DNA from: Helicobacter fennelliae
Lineage (GTDB): Bacteria > Campylobacterota > Campylobacteria > Campylobacterales > Helicobacteraceae
Assembly: GCF_900451005.1 (NCBI RefSeq)
Contig: NZ_UGIB01000001.1
Location: 1,798,001-1,862,000, forward strand
Direction of reading: 5' to 3'
DNA length: 64,000 bases
The position numbers were made by a program, and so were the translations under genes. Shown here piece after piece: positions 29,405-38,206 of the stretch (positions are counted from its first letter, which is position 1; each line of letters starts with the position of its first letter). The notes under the pieces were generated by a model. It had not been told where the DNA came from, did not search any database, and saw only the letters and a list, made by a program, of their open reading frames with translations.

Positions 29405-29764
29405 GTGGAATCTCTCTCATCTCTTTCATCAGCAAATTTTATGGGTTTTGTCCTTGTGGCATTAGCTGCGCTCATTGATGTGATCGCAAATCTTTTACTC
29501 AAGCAATCAAATGGCTTTCAAAAAAAGCTCTATGGGATAAGCGCGATATTTTTGGTGCTTTTGGCGTTTTATTTGCTTCGCCTTGCGCTTAAGCATATGC
29601 CTTTAGCAGTGGCGTATTCAAGCTGGGGAGCGATTGGGATTATTGGGACGCTTATTGGCGGGCGGATATTATTTGGAGAAAGGCTTAATGCCATCGGCTA
29701 CATTGGTGTGGTATGTGTGCTATGCGCGGTGGTGCTACTCAAAATGGGCGAGATAGATGGGTGA
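29405..29764 (+). CDS. SMR-family transporter, subunit 2
   Basis: The second half of the SMR pair, 119 residues, four helices. In helix 1 the usual glutamate is replaced by aspartate (ALIDVIANLLLKQSNGF); helix 3 has AVAYSSWGAIGIIGT. The start is a GTG with AAAGGAGG upstream. The two subunits probably sit in opposite orientations as a heterodimer. An Asp at this site would lower the pKa of the transport carboxylate and may divide labour between the subunits. Confidence 0.85.
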   Translation: MESLSSLSSANFMGFVLVALAALIDVIANLLLKQSNGFQKKLYGISAIFLVLLAFYLLRLALKHMPLAVAYSSWGAIGIIGTLIGGRILFGERLNAIGYIGVVCVLCAVVLLKMGEIDG

Positions 29765-29783
29765 GAATAGGCAAGATGGGCAA

Positions 29784-29808
29784 TGAGATTAGGCAAGATG
29801 TAATCTCA
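29784..29808. terminator. hairpin between convergent operons
   Basis: TGAGATTA at 29784-29791 and TAATCTCA at 29801-29808 form a perfect 8-bp stem with a 9-base loop, between the SMR pair (plus) and the hydrolase (minus, ending at 29812). It has no strong T-run on either side, so it is a candidate only. Confidence 0.4.
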
Positions 29809-29811
29809 CAA

Positions 29812-30813
29812 TTATTTGAGCCTATCTCTTAGCCAAAGCAATATATCTTGAATGACTTGTTGCTTAATGTGTGGCTCATTAAGAATCTCATGTCGCGCAT
29901 CTTGATAAAGGATAATCTCAACATCTTTGTATCCTTGCGTTTGCAAATGGATTCTAGCTTTTTGCACGCCCTCGCCAAAATCACCGCACGCATCATCATA
30001 TCCACTGACAAACAAAACAGGCAAAAGCGGATTTTTGGGTTCAGGGTAATTAGGGCTATATACTTCTTGTGTGCCATGAAAAAGATTGAGAAAACTTTGC
30101 AATGAAAAAATAAAATCACACTTTGGATCTGTGATGTATTCTTGCACGACTTGATTATCTGAGCAAAGCCAACGCATGTTATTTGCTTTTGCGCTATCAA
30201 GGCTTGGGGTTTGTTTGCGCTTCATTTTATTGTGTTTGAGAAGTTTTTTGTTAAATCCACCAAAGCTAAGCCGATTTAGCACTTTTGCGCCTAGATTTTT
30301 CACAATCGCCAAATCAAAAAAACCAAATGCCCTACCTAGCCAAATGCCAAGTGGTAGCAATGGATTATACGCAGGCGTGCCACTTAAGATAAGCGCACAT
30401 ATAGAATCCCCATACAGCAGCAAATACCGCCTTGCAAGCAAAGAGCCCATAGAATGTCCGAGCAAAATAATCTCCGCCTTAGGATAAAGCTCTTTGAGCG
30501 TGCAATTTAGCTTATACAAATCATATGCAGCTTTTTGGAATCCATCTTCGCCCATTTCACCCAAAGTGATTTTAGATTCTGCATTGACACTCTCGCCATG
30601 CCCTCGATGATCGCTTATGGCAACGATATAGCCATTTTTAGCAAGCTCGTGCGCGACCCAGCAATACCTTCCTTTGTGCTCGACCATTCCATGAGCGATT
30701 TGGATAATCCTCACAGGCAATGCCACATCTAGCGCAGGCTCATACAAATCATAAGCGACTTTGCCAAAATCCGACTGAAAAGTCCTTTGAGAGTGTTTTA
30801 TCGAAGTTGTCAT
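29812..30813 (-). CDS. lysophospholipase/monoacylglycerol lipase-like alpha/beta hydrolase
   Basis: A serine hydrolase of 333 residues: oxyanion region IAHGMVEHKGRY, nucleophile elbow GHSMGS, Asp in SGYDDACGDF and the late His in YQDARHEILNE. The HGMVEHKGRY and HRGHGES pair is typical of the lysophospholipase L2/monoacylglycerol lipase group. There is no signal peptide, so it is cytoplasmic. It stands alone on the minus strand, with its promoter region near 30820-30870. The natural substrate is not known. Confidence 0.85.
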   Translation of the reverse strand: MTTSIKHSQRTFQSDFGKVAYDLYEPALDVALPVRIIQIAHGMVEHKGRYCWVAHELAKNGYIVAISDHRGHGESVNAESKITLGEMGEDGFQKAAYDLYKLNCTLKELYPKAEIILLGHSMGSLLARRYLLLYGDSICALILSGTPAYNPLLPLGIWLGRAFGFFDLAIVKNLGAKVLNRLSFGGFNKKLLKHNKMKRKQTPSLDSAKANNMRWLCSDNQVVQEYITDPKCDFIFSLQSFLNLFHGTQEVYSPNYPEPKNPLLPVLFVSGYDDACGDFGEGVQKARIHLQTQGYKDVEIILYQDARHEILNEPHIKQQVIQDILLWLRDRLK

Positions 30814-31090
30814 ATTTTACCTTGAGTCTTTGGATTTTATGTTTGATTATTTGTAAGTTATTGTAAAGATATATTGCTAAAAATATCCTTTATCATATTG
30901 ATTTTGGGATTTGCTTCTTTGCGCGCAAAAATACTAAAAGGAATATTGAAAAAACACAAACAATGCTTCATTGAGAATCCACAAACAAAAAACCTCACGC
31001 AAACAAAACCTCATTTTGTTTTGGATTCTATGACTTTAGATTCTACGCTTTGTGCTGATATTTTTTAGCTTGCGATATGGATTCTAGATT

Positions 31091-31666
31091 CTACCAATCC
31101 TTCAGTGAGAGCCTCTTAAACCCTCTTGTCATCATAAAGCTTTGCTCATAAAATATCGACAAAACAATCAAAACCCCCGCAACCAACGCCAATGAGACAG
31201 AAACCATAATCATAAAATGATCAAAAAACGCAAGCAAATACTCAAGCCTGCCCTTATCATCGTTTTGCTGTATAAAGAGCAAAAGTGAGATAATGCTTTT
31301 GTATCCATAGCTTCCCGGAAACATAGGCAAAAGCGCAGGAAACACAACAACTTCAATCGGGCTTGTCAGCTTTTTGGCGATGATTGTAGCCAAAAGCCCG
31401 ATACAAAGGCTCGCACAAAAGCTCGCTCCCGCAAAGCCAAAAAACGAAGTCTCCATAAGCAAAAACCGCACATTATAGCCAATCGCTGCAAAAACCGCGC
31501 TCAAAATCAATGTGCGCTTGAGCGGATTAAGCGCACACGCAAAGCCAAATCCAGCGATAAATGCAAAAATCGTATTTGATATACATTCCTGCCAAAGCGA
31601 ATTATGCAAAAATGGCGAATGTAATAATGTCGCTAATTGTGGAAAATTTTGCGTAATGTCAAACAT
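31091..31666 (-). CDS. ThrE-type threonine/serine exporter, small membrane subunit
   Basis: 191 residues with five hydrophobic segments, of the DUF3815/ThrE-2 type (FIAGFGFACALNPLKRTLILSA, PALLPMFPGSYGYKSI). In Corynebacterium ThrE the two halves are in one chain that exports threonine and serine; here they are separate genes overlapping by eight bases. The C-terminus follows with no other gene on this strand. Substrate assignment is by family only. Confidence 0.82.
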   Translation of the reverse strand: MFDITQNFPQLATLLHSPFLHNSLWQECISNTIFAFIAGFGFACALNPLKRTLILSAVFAAIGYNVRFLLMETSFFGFAGASFCASLCIGLLATIIAKKLTSPIEVVVFPALLPMFPGSYGYKSIISLLLFIQQNDDKGRLEYLLAFFDHFMIMVSVSLALVAGVLIVLSIFYEQSFMMTRGFKRLSLKDW

Positions 31667-32477
31667 TTAAAATACTCACTTTTGTAATCTCCAAAGTCAT
31701 ATACACCCCGCCTGCAAGACATAGCATAACCACAATCATATTTATCGTCCTGCTAACCCCCATAAGCGTGTTTTCTTGGATAATATCTACAAGGGCATTA
31801 ATGATAAGCACGCCCGGAATCAAATACAAAATACTTCCACCAATAGCAATCTCAGGCGTATGCGTAAGACCTAGCCAAACGCCGATATACGCCACAAACG
31901 ATGACAAAAAAGAAGTAAATAAAAATTGCGCGCGCATATCAAGCTTGATTTTTTGGCAGAAAAACCGCAACCAAAATCCCACAAAAGTCCCCATAAAAAT
32001 ACACACCAACGCCCCAAAATCCCCGTCAAAAAGCTTGCAAAATGTAGCATTTGCAAAGCTGACAAAAAATGCCGTAGGAATAGGAGCAAGGCGCGCTTTA
32101 TGCATCATATCCTCAAATCCTATCTTTGCTTCCTTAAGGCTTAAGTGCTCATCATAAATCTGCCAGCTTAGTGCGCTTAAATGCGTAATTAGCGCGAGAT
32201 TGACATTTGGTTGGGTATTGTTGATGACTTGAGTGTAGCGATTGTCGTAATTTTGCTTGTCGATGACATTAAGGATAATGTATTTTAAAAATATATTTAA
32301 ATGCACATCATAGCCAAAAGATTCTGCTATCCGCTCAGTGCAGCGCGCGACCCTTGAAGTGTATGCACCATTTGAAAGCAAAGCACTTGCGTATTTTGCG
32401 ACAAAATCACTTACTTCCATAATATGTGCTTTTTGAATGTGCGCTTTTTGGATATATGCTTGGTGTGCTTTTTGCAT
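31659..32477 (-). CDS. ThrE-type threonine/serine exporter, large subunit (DUF1212)
   Basis: 272 residues; a cytoplasmic N-terminal part (ALLSNGAYTSRVARCTERIAE) typical of DUF1212, then five membrane segments with GGSILYLIPGVLIINALVDI. With the small subunit it should form an inner-membrane amino-acid exporter. The first 19 residues contain three copies of QKAH produced by tandem repeats of about 15 bases, and an ATG at 32420 (MEVSDF) lies just behind them. The repeats may be a recent expansion, and either start is possible. GGCGAGG precedes the upstream ATG. Confidence 0.82.
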   Translation of the reverse strand: MQKAHQAYIQKAHIQKAHIMEVSDFVAKYASALLSNGAYTSRVARCTERIAESFGYDVHLNIFLKYIILNVIDKQNYDNRYTQVINNTQPNVNLALITHLSALSWQIYDEHLSLKEAKIGFEDMMHKARLAPIPTAFFVSFANATFCKLFDGDFGALVCIFMGTFVGFWLRFFCQKIKLDMRAQFLFTSFLSSFVAYIGVWLGLTHTPEIAIGGSILYLIPGVLIINALVDIIQENTLMGVSRTINMIVVMLCLAGGVYMTLEITKVSILNV

Positions 32478-32572
32478 TCTGCCTCGCCTGATTTGATGGG
32501 ATTCTAGTCATTCAATAGTGCAAATTCTAGCACATTTTTAAGATAAACTTACTCACTCTTTTTGATTTTGGT

Positions 32573-32578
32573 TACAAT
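32573..32578 (+). promoter_or_regulatory. -10 box for the deaminase gene
   Basis: TACAAT in TTTTGGTTACAATGC, 35 bases before the ATG at 32613, with AAAGGA between. It fits the Helicobacter housekeeping -10 form. Confidence 0.45.
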
Positions 32579-32612
32579 GCAAACTTTATAAATGATTTGA
32601 TAAAGGACAAAA

Positions 32613-33962
32613 ATGCTACTTGGTTCTAGCTTTGTATTTGTGTGCGATAGCGATTTTAGTGTGATTAAAAATGGCGGGGTTGTGTATGAAAATGGCGAGA
32701 TTATAGAAGTTGGCATATTTGAGGAATTGAGGGCAAAATACCAGAATCTAGATTCTAGATTCTATGAAGATAGCGTGCTTTTGCCGGCTTTTATCAATGC
32801 TCATATTCATTTTGAGTTTGGAGCAAATCACTTTCATTTTGATTATGGTGGATTCCCGCAATGGCTCTCTAGCGTTATGAAAAATCGCGATGATGTGCTT
32901 GATAAAATAGATTCTATTATTTGTGATGAGATTAGCTCGCAGCTTGAATGTGGAGTCGGAAGTGTGGGTGCTATCTCAAGCTATGGGCTTGATATGCAAG
33001 CACTTACTCAAAGCCCGCTTAAAGTTGTGTATTTCAATGAAGCCATTGGCTCAAATCCCGCAGCCATTGATATGCTTTTTTCGGATTTCAAAGCTCGATT
33101 TGAGCGATCGCTTGCCCTTTCTTCAAGCACATTTTTTCCAGCCATAGCCATTCACTCGCCATATTCTGTGCATAATGTGCTTGCGCGCCATATCATAAAC
33201 ATCGCCAAAGCCAATCAATCCCTGCTCTCCACACACTTCCTAGAATCTAAAGCCGAGCGCGAATGGCTCTCACATGGCAAGGGGTGGTTTTTGGATTTTT
33301 ATACCAATGTGCTTAAAATCCCAAATCCTAAGCCTTTTTATACGATAGATGAATTTTTTGAGCTTTTTAGTGGATTGCGGGCAGTGTTTGTGCATATGAC
33401 AAACGCCACGCAATCTGAGCTAAGAGCCACGCTAGATTCTCATCATTCTATCATCACTTGCCCAAGAAGCAATAAACTTCTTGATGGCAAGATTTTTAAT
33501 CTCAATGCGCTTAGATCTGCCACCAAATCCACTCAATGTAAGGCTTTTGATGTGGATTCTTTAGATTCTGCTAATTTAGATTCTGCGCGCATAGCTTTAG
33601 CTTCAAATTCCCCCACTTCAAGCACCATAGCTACACATCATCACACCACAAATCACCTTGCCATAGGCACTGATGGTATGAGCTCAAATTTCAATCTCAA
33701 TCTCCTTGATGAGCTAAGAGCAGGACTTTTGTGTATGGATACAAATATCGAGAATCTCGCCAAAGAGCTTTTATTAATGGCAACCCACAATGGCGCAAAA
33801 GCACTCAATCTCAATAATGGTATTTTGCAAAAAGGCAGGCTTGCGGATTTTGCGATTTTTCATATCCCACATATCACCAATTCCACGCAGCCTCATTTGC
33901 ATTTCATCATGTCAGCACAAAAAGTCTCTACGCTCATTCTTAGTGGAAAAGTTATTCTCTAA
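32613..33962 (+). CDS. aminodeoxyfutalosine deaminase (amidohydrolase)
   Basis: Homologue of the H. pylori HP0267-type deaminase that turns aminodeoxyfutalosine into futalosine after MqnE. Metal and catalytic residues of the amidohydrolase fold are visible: HIH at about residues 64-66, HSPYSVHN, the THFLESKAEREW His and Glu, and the Asp in AIGTDGMSSN. At 449 residues it is some 40 longer than expected; the excess is a low-complexity insert at about residues 299-350 (SLDSANLDSARI and a His/Thr-rich run) built of AGATTCT words. It is convergent with the TonB receptor. An adenosine- or S-adenosylhomocysteine-deaminase role is the alternative. Confidence 0.82.
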   Translation: MLLGSSFVFVCDSDFSVIKNGGVVYENGEIIEVGIFEELRAKYQNLDSRFYEDSVLLPAFINAHIHFEFGANHFHFDYGGFPQWLSSVMKNRDDVLDKIDSIICDEISSQLECGVGSVGAISSYGLDMQALTQSPLKVVYFNEAIGSNPAAIDMLFSDFKARFERSLALSSSTFFPAIAIHSPYSVHNVLARHIINIAKANQSLLSTHFLESKAEREWLSHGKGWFLDFYTNVLKIPNPKPFYTIDEFFELFSGLRAVFVHMTNATQSELRATLDSHHSIITCPRSNKLLDGKIFNLNALRSATKSTQCKAFDVDSLDSANLDSARIALASNSPTSSTIATHHHTTNHLAIGTDGMSSNFNLNLLDELRAGLLCMDTNIENLAKELLLMATHNGAKALNLNNGILQKGRLADFAIFHIPHITNSTQPHLHFIMSAQKVSTLILSGKVIL

Positions 33963-33964
33963 TC

Positions 33965-36136
33965 TCAAAGCACATATCGAAGCTGCGCATAGTAGCTCGC
34001 TCCAGCGACGATGTAGTAATCATAATATCGATTGTTTGTCATATTTAAAGCCTGAAAGCTCACTTCTATGCCATTGTTAAACATATAGCCGATTTTGGCA
34101 TTGAGCGTGAATTGCGCCTCATGATGCCCGAAAGTATTGCTTAAAACAGGGGTATTAAGCACATCATCATAAAATGACGAAGTCAAATATGTCCAAAGCG
34201 AGCCAAAAAAGCCTCGTGGCTGATTATAATGCAAAGCGATATTGCCTATATGCTCGGGCACTTCTTGAAGTTGTTTGCCAACTACGCGCGGATCTGCGTC
34301 ATTTTTGATGACTTTTGCAGAAGTGAGCGTATAGCTTCCCTCAAGGCTTAATGCCCCATATATCGGAATCTCCGCGCTCAATTCTATGCCATTGATTCTG
34401 CCATATCCTGCATTGCTATAATGTCTTGGATTTTCCGCAGTTCCATTACCCACGCGATAGATCATATTTGAAAGCTCTGTCTGAAAATAATACAAACTTG
34501 TTTTGATATATTTGCTTAAAAACTCCGTGCCAACTTCAAAGCTCAAACCCCTCTCTGGCTTTAGATTTTGAGATGCGATCCAAATCCCATGCGACATGGG
34601 CGGATATGCTTCGCGCAAAGTTGGCATTCTAAATCCGCTTCCAATGCTTGCTTTTGTAATCCAATTTGGCAAGATTTTGTAATTTATCGAAGCTTTAGGG
34701 CTGAATTCAGAGGCTTGAAGCGGATTTGAAGCTGCGAGCGCACCTATTGTGTAGCCATCAAAATTCCGCCAATAATCATAACGCACGCCAAGACTTGTAG
34801 AGAGCGACTCAAGCCAAGCTGCGTCCCAAGAAATATAAGTCGATCCCACAAATGCCTTAGAACCATAGGCTCGATATGGCGCGCCTGATCGTTCCTTGAC
34901 TTCACGCCAATTTGCTACATTATAATTACTCTGATCCAGATCAAGATAGCGGAATTGCACCGCGCTTACAAGCCTGTGTTTATCGCTCAAATCGACATGA
35001 TAAATCATATCAAGATAATTATTTGAAGTCGTAATATCTTGCGTATAGCCAGCCCCGCCAAAGCGATTTCCGCCATTACTTATATCTGCATCTTGCCACC
35101 AGCTTATCAAGTTTGCGCTTGAGAAGGCGATTTTTAGCATTGATCGCTCAAAATCCTGCGTGAAGCTAAGTGCGCCTACTAGATTTGTGTAGCTTCCATA
35201 TCCTCCATATCCAGAGCCGACAAAATAATCCTTCCCACCAACATCATAGACCACATCACCACTTGCATTTCGCAAATAGCTCTTAAAATCATGAAAATCA
35301 TAATTATGGTTTGAAGCACTAAACATCGCTGAAATCGTGCTAGATTCTGTAAGATCAAATTCTGCTTTGGCGCGTATATCCCAAGTGTTGTATTTTCTTT
35401 TGCCACCATCGCCGATTATCTGACGCCCTTGCGCATCAGTATACCAGCCACTAAGATTGCTCAAAACGCTGGGTGTGTATTCACCCGCAGAATTTGGATA
35501 AGTCGGAAAGCTAGGATAGCCTTGCGTGGAAGTAAATCCACCTGAGATTTTAAGTCGCAATCGCTTATCAAAAAACGCATCGCCCACGCTTCCATAAAAA
35601 CGATAGAGATTTTTATCTGCGGTATCGCTTACAAATTCACTCCCATACCCAGCCAAAGCCTGCACTTCAAGCTTTGTAGGCATAGAAGTGATGAAATTCA
35701 CCACACCTCCAATCGCATTTGTCCCATACAAGCTCGAAAACGCCCCGCGCGCCACCTCCACGCGCGTAACATCATACAGCGAGATTTGATTTAAGATTCT
35801 ATTCTCACCCTCCAAATCATTTAAAATCACGCCATCAAGCATAACCAATGTGCCATAATTAATCCCACGAATCTTAATCGCAGGGCGCGGATTAAACCCG
35901 ACATCGCGATACATCATAACGCCCGCGAGCTTCTTGATTGTATCTGTGATTTTTTGATTTGGAAGATGAGAGATATGCGCAGAATCCACAACGCTAATAT
36001 TGCCCGGAATCTTTGCAATATCTGTCGCCATAGCCGAGCCTGTAACGACAGAATTTTGCAACATATATGTATCCTCCGCACACAAAACACCGCTTGCTAA
36101 TATCACCAATAAATGTAATTTATGTATTTTAAACAT
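33965..36136 (-). CDS. TonB-dependent outer-membrane receptor
   Basis: 723 residues. A signal peptide (HKLHLLVILASGVLCA) is followed by the TonB-box region, the plug (PRPAIKIRGINYGTLVMLDG and VEVARGAFSSLYGTNAIGGV) and a 22-strand-type barrel ending in an aromatic C-terminal strand. It imports an iron, haem, nickel or vitamin complex; the ligand cannot be told. The ATG at 36136 with GGAGA upstream is preferred over one 12 bases earlier. Energy would come from the ExbB-ExbD-TonB set at 45187-46728. Upstream lies a strong -10 box with an inverted repeat that looks like an operator. Confidence 0.92.
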   Translation of the reverse strand: MFKIHKLHLLVILASGVLCAEDTYMLQNSVVTGSAMATDIAKIPGNISVVDSAHISHLPNQKITDTIKKLAGVMMYRDVGFNPRPAIKIRGINYGTLVMLDGVILNDLEGENRILNQISLYDVTRVEVARGAFSSLYGTNAIGGVVNFITSMPTKLEVQALAGYGSEFVSDTADKNLYRFYGSVGDAFFDKRLRLKISGGFTSTQGYPSFPTYPNSAGEYTPSVLSNLSGWYTDAQGRQIIGDGGKRKYNTWDIRAKAEFDLTESSTISAMFSASNHNYDFHDFKSYLRNASGDVVYDVGGKDYFVGSGYGGYGSYTNLVGALSFTQDFERSMLKIAFSSANLISWWQDADISNGGNRFGGAGYTQDITTSNNYLDMIYHVDLSDKHRLVSAVQFRYLDLDQSNYNVANWREVKERSGAPYRAYGSKAFVGSTYISWDAAWLESLSTSLGVRYDYWRNFDGYTIGALAASNPLQASEFSPKASINYKILPNWITKASIGSGFRMPTLREAYPPMSHGIWIASQNLKPERGLSFEVGTEFLSKYIKTSLYYFQTELSNMIYRVGNGTAENPRHYSNAGYGRINGIELSAEIPIYGALSLEGSYTLTSAKVIKNDADPRVVGKQLQEVPEHIGNIALHYNQPRGFFGSLWTYLTSSFYDDVLNTPVLSNTFGHHEAQFTLNAKIGYMFNNGIEVSFQALNMTNNRYYDYYIVAGASYYAQLRYVL

Positions 36137-36172
36137 TATATTCTCCATTTGCTAAGTTGGAATTCGGATTGT

Positions 36173-36212
36173 ATTATAATGCAACTTAGTTGCTTCTTAA
36201 GATAAAAGTTGC
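36173..36212 (-). promoter_or_regulatory. promoter and operator of the TonB receptor
   Basis: On the minus strand TATAAT (36178-36173) is directly preceded by the inverted repeat GCAACTAAGTTGC (36193-36181), and a further half site GCAACT lies about 19 bases up (near 36212). Such a repeat over the spacer/-35 area is the usual place for a repressor. It does not match the Fur or NikR consensus as I know them. Confidence 0.5.
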
Positions 36213-36280
36213 ATTTATGATGAATTTAATACTGAAAAATCAAAAAAGAAAAAAGAAAGAAAAAATCTAGAATCTATTTT

Positions 36281-36500
36281 GTCATTGCAAGTGGCAAGCC
36301 TTGTGTGGCAATTTAGTAAAGCCCTGTCATTACTTAAGCTTTCGTAGAAAGCGAAGAATCCAGTCATACACAATCACATAAGACATCGCGTTTTCTTTTA
36401 TCCATTTTTTGACTAGATTGCTTCGTCCTGTCGTCCTCGCAATGACAAGCCTACCCCCTCAATTGCGAGCAAGGTTTATCCTTGGTGGCAATCCAAGAAT
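36281..36500. repeat. dispersed GTCATTGC/GATTGCTTCGTC repeat region, copy 1
   Basis: A non-coding block bounded by GTCATTGCAAG and ending in TGGCAATCCAAGAATCC. Inside are CTAGATTGCTTCGTCCTGTCGTCC and CGCAATGACAAG, which recur almost unchanged at 51079-51202. The arms GTCATTGCGA and TCGCAATGAC are inverted, so the region can fold. It encodes nothing. Confidence 0.6.
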
Positions 36501-36545
36501 CCATAAACAGAATCTAGATTCTGTGAAAACATAATGGCACTTAAG

Positions 36546-36723
36546 AAATCCTCTATTTTTAGGCAGATTTAATCAGGGTTGTGTAGAAATTTTTAGGCAA
36601 GCAAAAACGCAAAAAGGTGTAACATAAGCATTTATTGCAGATTTGCAGGCTAAAAATTTCAAACTCCCTGAAATATGACTTCTCAAGCAAAGCCCTAGAG
36701 TTGCATAGCAAAAAAAGAGAATT
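36546..36723. repeat. possible diverged copy of the inverted-repeat element
   Basis: Left end AAATCCTCTATTTTTAG matches the ends of the elements at 13804 and 51237; right end AGAGAATTT matches the right end of copy 1. The interior is not similar, so this is either a diverged member or a chance pair of ends. Together with the preceding repeat, it accounts for most of the 619-base non-coding stretch before ribA. Confidence 0.4.
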
Positions 36724-36756
36724 TAGATTCTATATAAATTAAAATCTAGATTCTCT
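36709..36756 (-). terminator. intrinsic terminator of ribA
   Basis: On the minus strand AAGAGAATCTAGATT and AATCTAAATTCTCTT pair (one G-T) around a loop of about 13 bases, then TTTTTTT follows. It starts at the ribA stop codon. The stem is made of the AGAATCTA word. Confidence 0.75.
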
Positions 36757-37364
36757 TAGAGCAAATGCCCTAGTTTTGCCTTTTTTGTCGCGAGGTATTT
36801 TTCGTTGTATTGATTGCTTTGGATTATGATACTATCGCGCACAACCTGTATATACTGCTCTAATGCCTTAATTTTGCGTGGATTGTTTGTTAAAAGGTGG
36901 GCTTTTTTGATCTGATAAAAATCCAAAATCTTGCCTACAATCTCATAATCGCGCTGATCGCTTGCAAAACCGAGTGCTTCATTTGCCTCAACCGTATCAT
37001 AGCCTTTGTCTTGTAGTACATACGCATTGACTTTATTAAAAAGCCCTATCCCGCGCCCTTCTTGACGCAGATAAATCAGCATTCCGCCCTGCCCGCTTGC
37101 CTCTGAAGCAGCGATTTTTTCCATTGCCAAAGCAAGCTCTCCGCCACAATCGCACTTATGCGAGCCAAACACATCACCCGTCAAGCATTCAGAATGCACG
37201 CGCAATAATGGCGCATCACTTAGTGTTGATGTCATCACGACCAAATGCTCTAGCGCACAATCGCACTCACCTTTTTTCCCCATTTCGCGAAATGATTGTA
37301 TGATAAAATTCCCAAAACGCGTAGGCAATTTAGCTTGATTTGAAACCTCAAAAGTATTATTCAT
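36756..37364 (-). CDS. ribA: GTP cyclohydrolase II RibA
   Basis: The first step of riboflavin synthesis: GTP is opened to the diaminopyrimidine. Zinc cysteines are in [19 protein letters not shown], and the active-site stretch [20 protein letters not shown] is complete. At 202 residues it is the monofunctional enzyme without a RibB domain. AAGGATAAATT precedes the ATG. Its terminator is the AGAATCTA hairpin at its stop codon. Confidence 0.95.
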   Translation of the reverse strand: MNNTFEVSNQAKLPTRFGNFIIQSFREMGKKGECDCALEHLVVMTSTLSDAPLLRVHSECLTGDVFGSHKCDCGGELALAMEKIAASEASGQGGMLIYLRQEGRGIGLFNKVNAYVLQDKGYDTVEANEALGFASDQRDYEIVGKILDFYQIKKAHLLTNNPRKIKALEQYIQVVRDSIIIQSNQYNEKYLATKKAKLGHLL

Positions 37365-37385
37365 AATTTATCCTTATCTATAAAG

Positions 37386-38153
37386 TCAAAAACGCAATGC
37401 AAGTCCTATCCCCATAGGTGAAGCAAATGAAACAAAGCGTTTGGAATCATTCATATTATCAATCCCCATAAATTGAGCTAACCCTAAATCCCGCATAATC
37501 ACGCCGATTGGATCCATTAATGCTACCACAATATACCCCAAAATGCGCGAACCAAAAAGCTTATAATCGGTATTTTGGATATATTTTGTAGTCTGATAAA
37601 AAATCTCCCCAAAAATCGAGCCAATGGCTGGCGTATAGATGAGATCCTGCCAACTTGGAATCTCAACAAAAGCCTCGATTCCGTATTCCCAAAAAATCGT
37701 CGAGACGATAAATGAAAACAATGTAGATTCTGCCCAAGAATACCCAGCAATGCGTGGCTGCATATAATACACAGCACCAAAATATGGGTGCGAGATACCA
37801 TTGAGGATAAAATTATCACGATCAAGCACAGGACCAACTTGCACATCTTGAGCCCACGCACCAAACCCAAACCGCGATCTATCCCAATTTGTAACGCTTT
37901 CAGGCATCAAATACAGCCCGATAATACTCACTAAAAGCCCTCCACTTAGCAAACCTATTGTCGTGCCAAGATACCCACTACTTGAAGAGGGTTGATAATA
38001 TTTTAGTTGGTGGTTTGGCTGTGATGATTGATAATATTTTGGCGGATTTTGCAAATAATCATCTTGCAGCACAGAAGGTCCCAAAGTCTTTGGAGATTCT
38101 AAAGATTCTAGTGTGTAGATACTCACAAGAAGTGCAAAAATATATTTTTTCAT
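37386..38153 (-). CDS. DUF3943 membrane-associated protein
   Basis: 255 residues with a signal peptide, a Pro/Tyr/Gln-rich linker (about residues 30-60) and a DUF3943 core: ILNGISHPYFGAVYYMQPR, STIFWEYGIEAFVEIPS and DLIYTPAIGSIFGEIFY. Family members lie in the outer envelope of Gram-negative bacteria; no activity is known. It is 21 bases upstream of ribA on the same strand. Confidence 0.75.
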   Translation of the reverse strand: MKKYIFALLVSIYTLESLESPKTLGPSVLQDDYLQNPPKYYQSSQPNHQLKYYQPSSSSGYLGTTIGLLSGGLLVSIIGLYLMPESVTNWDRSRFGFGAWAQDVQVGPVLDRDNFILNGISHPYFGAVYYMQPRIAGYSWAESTLFSFIVSTIFWEYGIEAFVEIPSWQDLIYTPAIGSIFGEIFYQTTKYIQNTDYKLFGSRILGYIVVALMDPIGVIMRDLGLAQFMGIDNMNDSKRFVSFASPMGIGLALRF

Positions 38154-38206
38154 CTTAATTCTTTATCTTAAATCTATCGCGTATTATTTACATCATCGTG
38201 GCTAAC

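Noticed and set aside
30874-31068. Plus-strand 64-codon frame starting with TTG
   Set aside because: A hydrophobic start is seen, but there is no ribosome site, and the spacer is rich in AGATTCT words that keep frames open.
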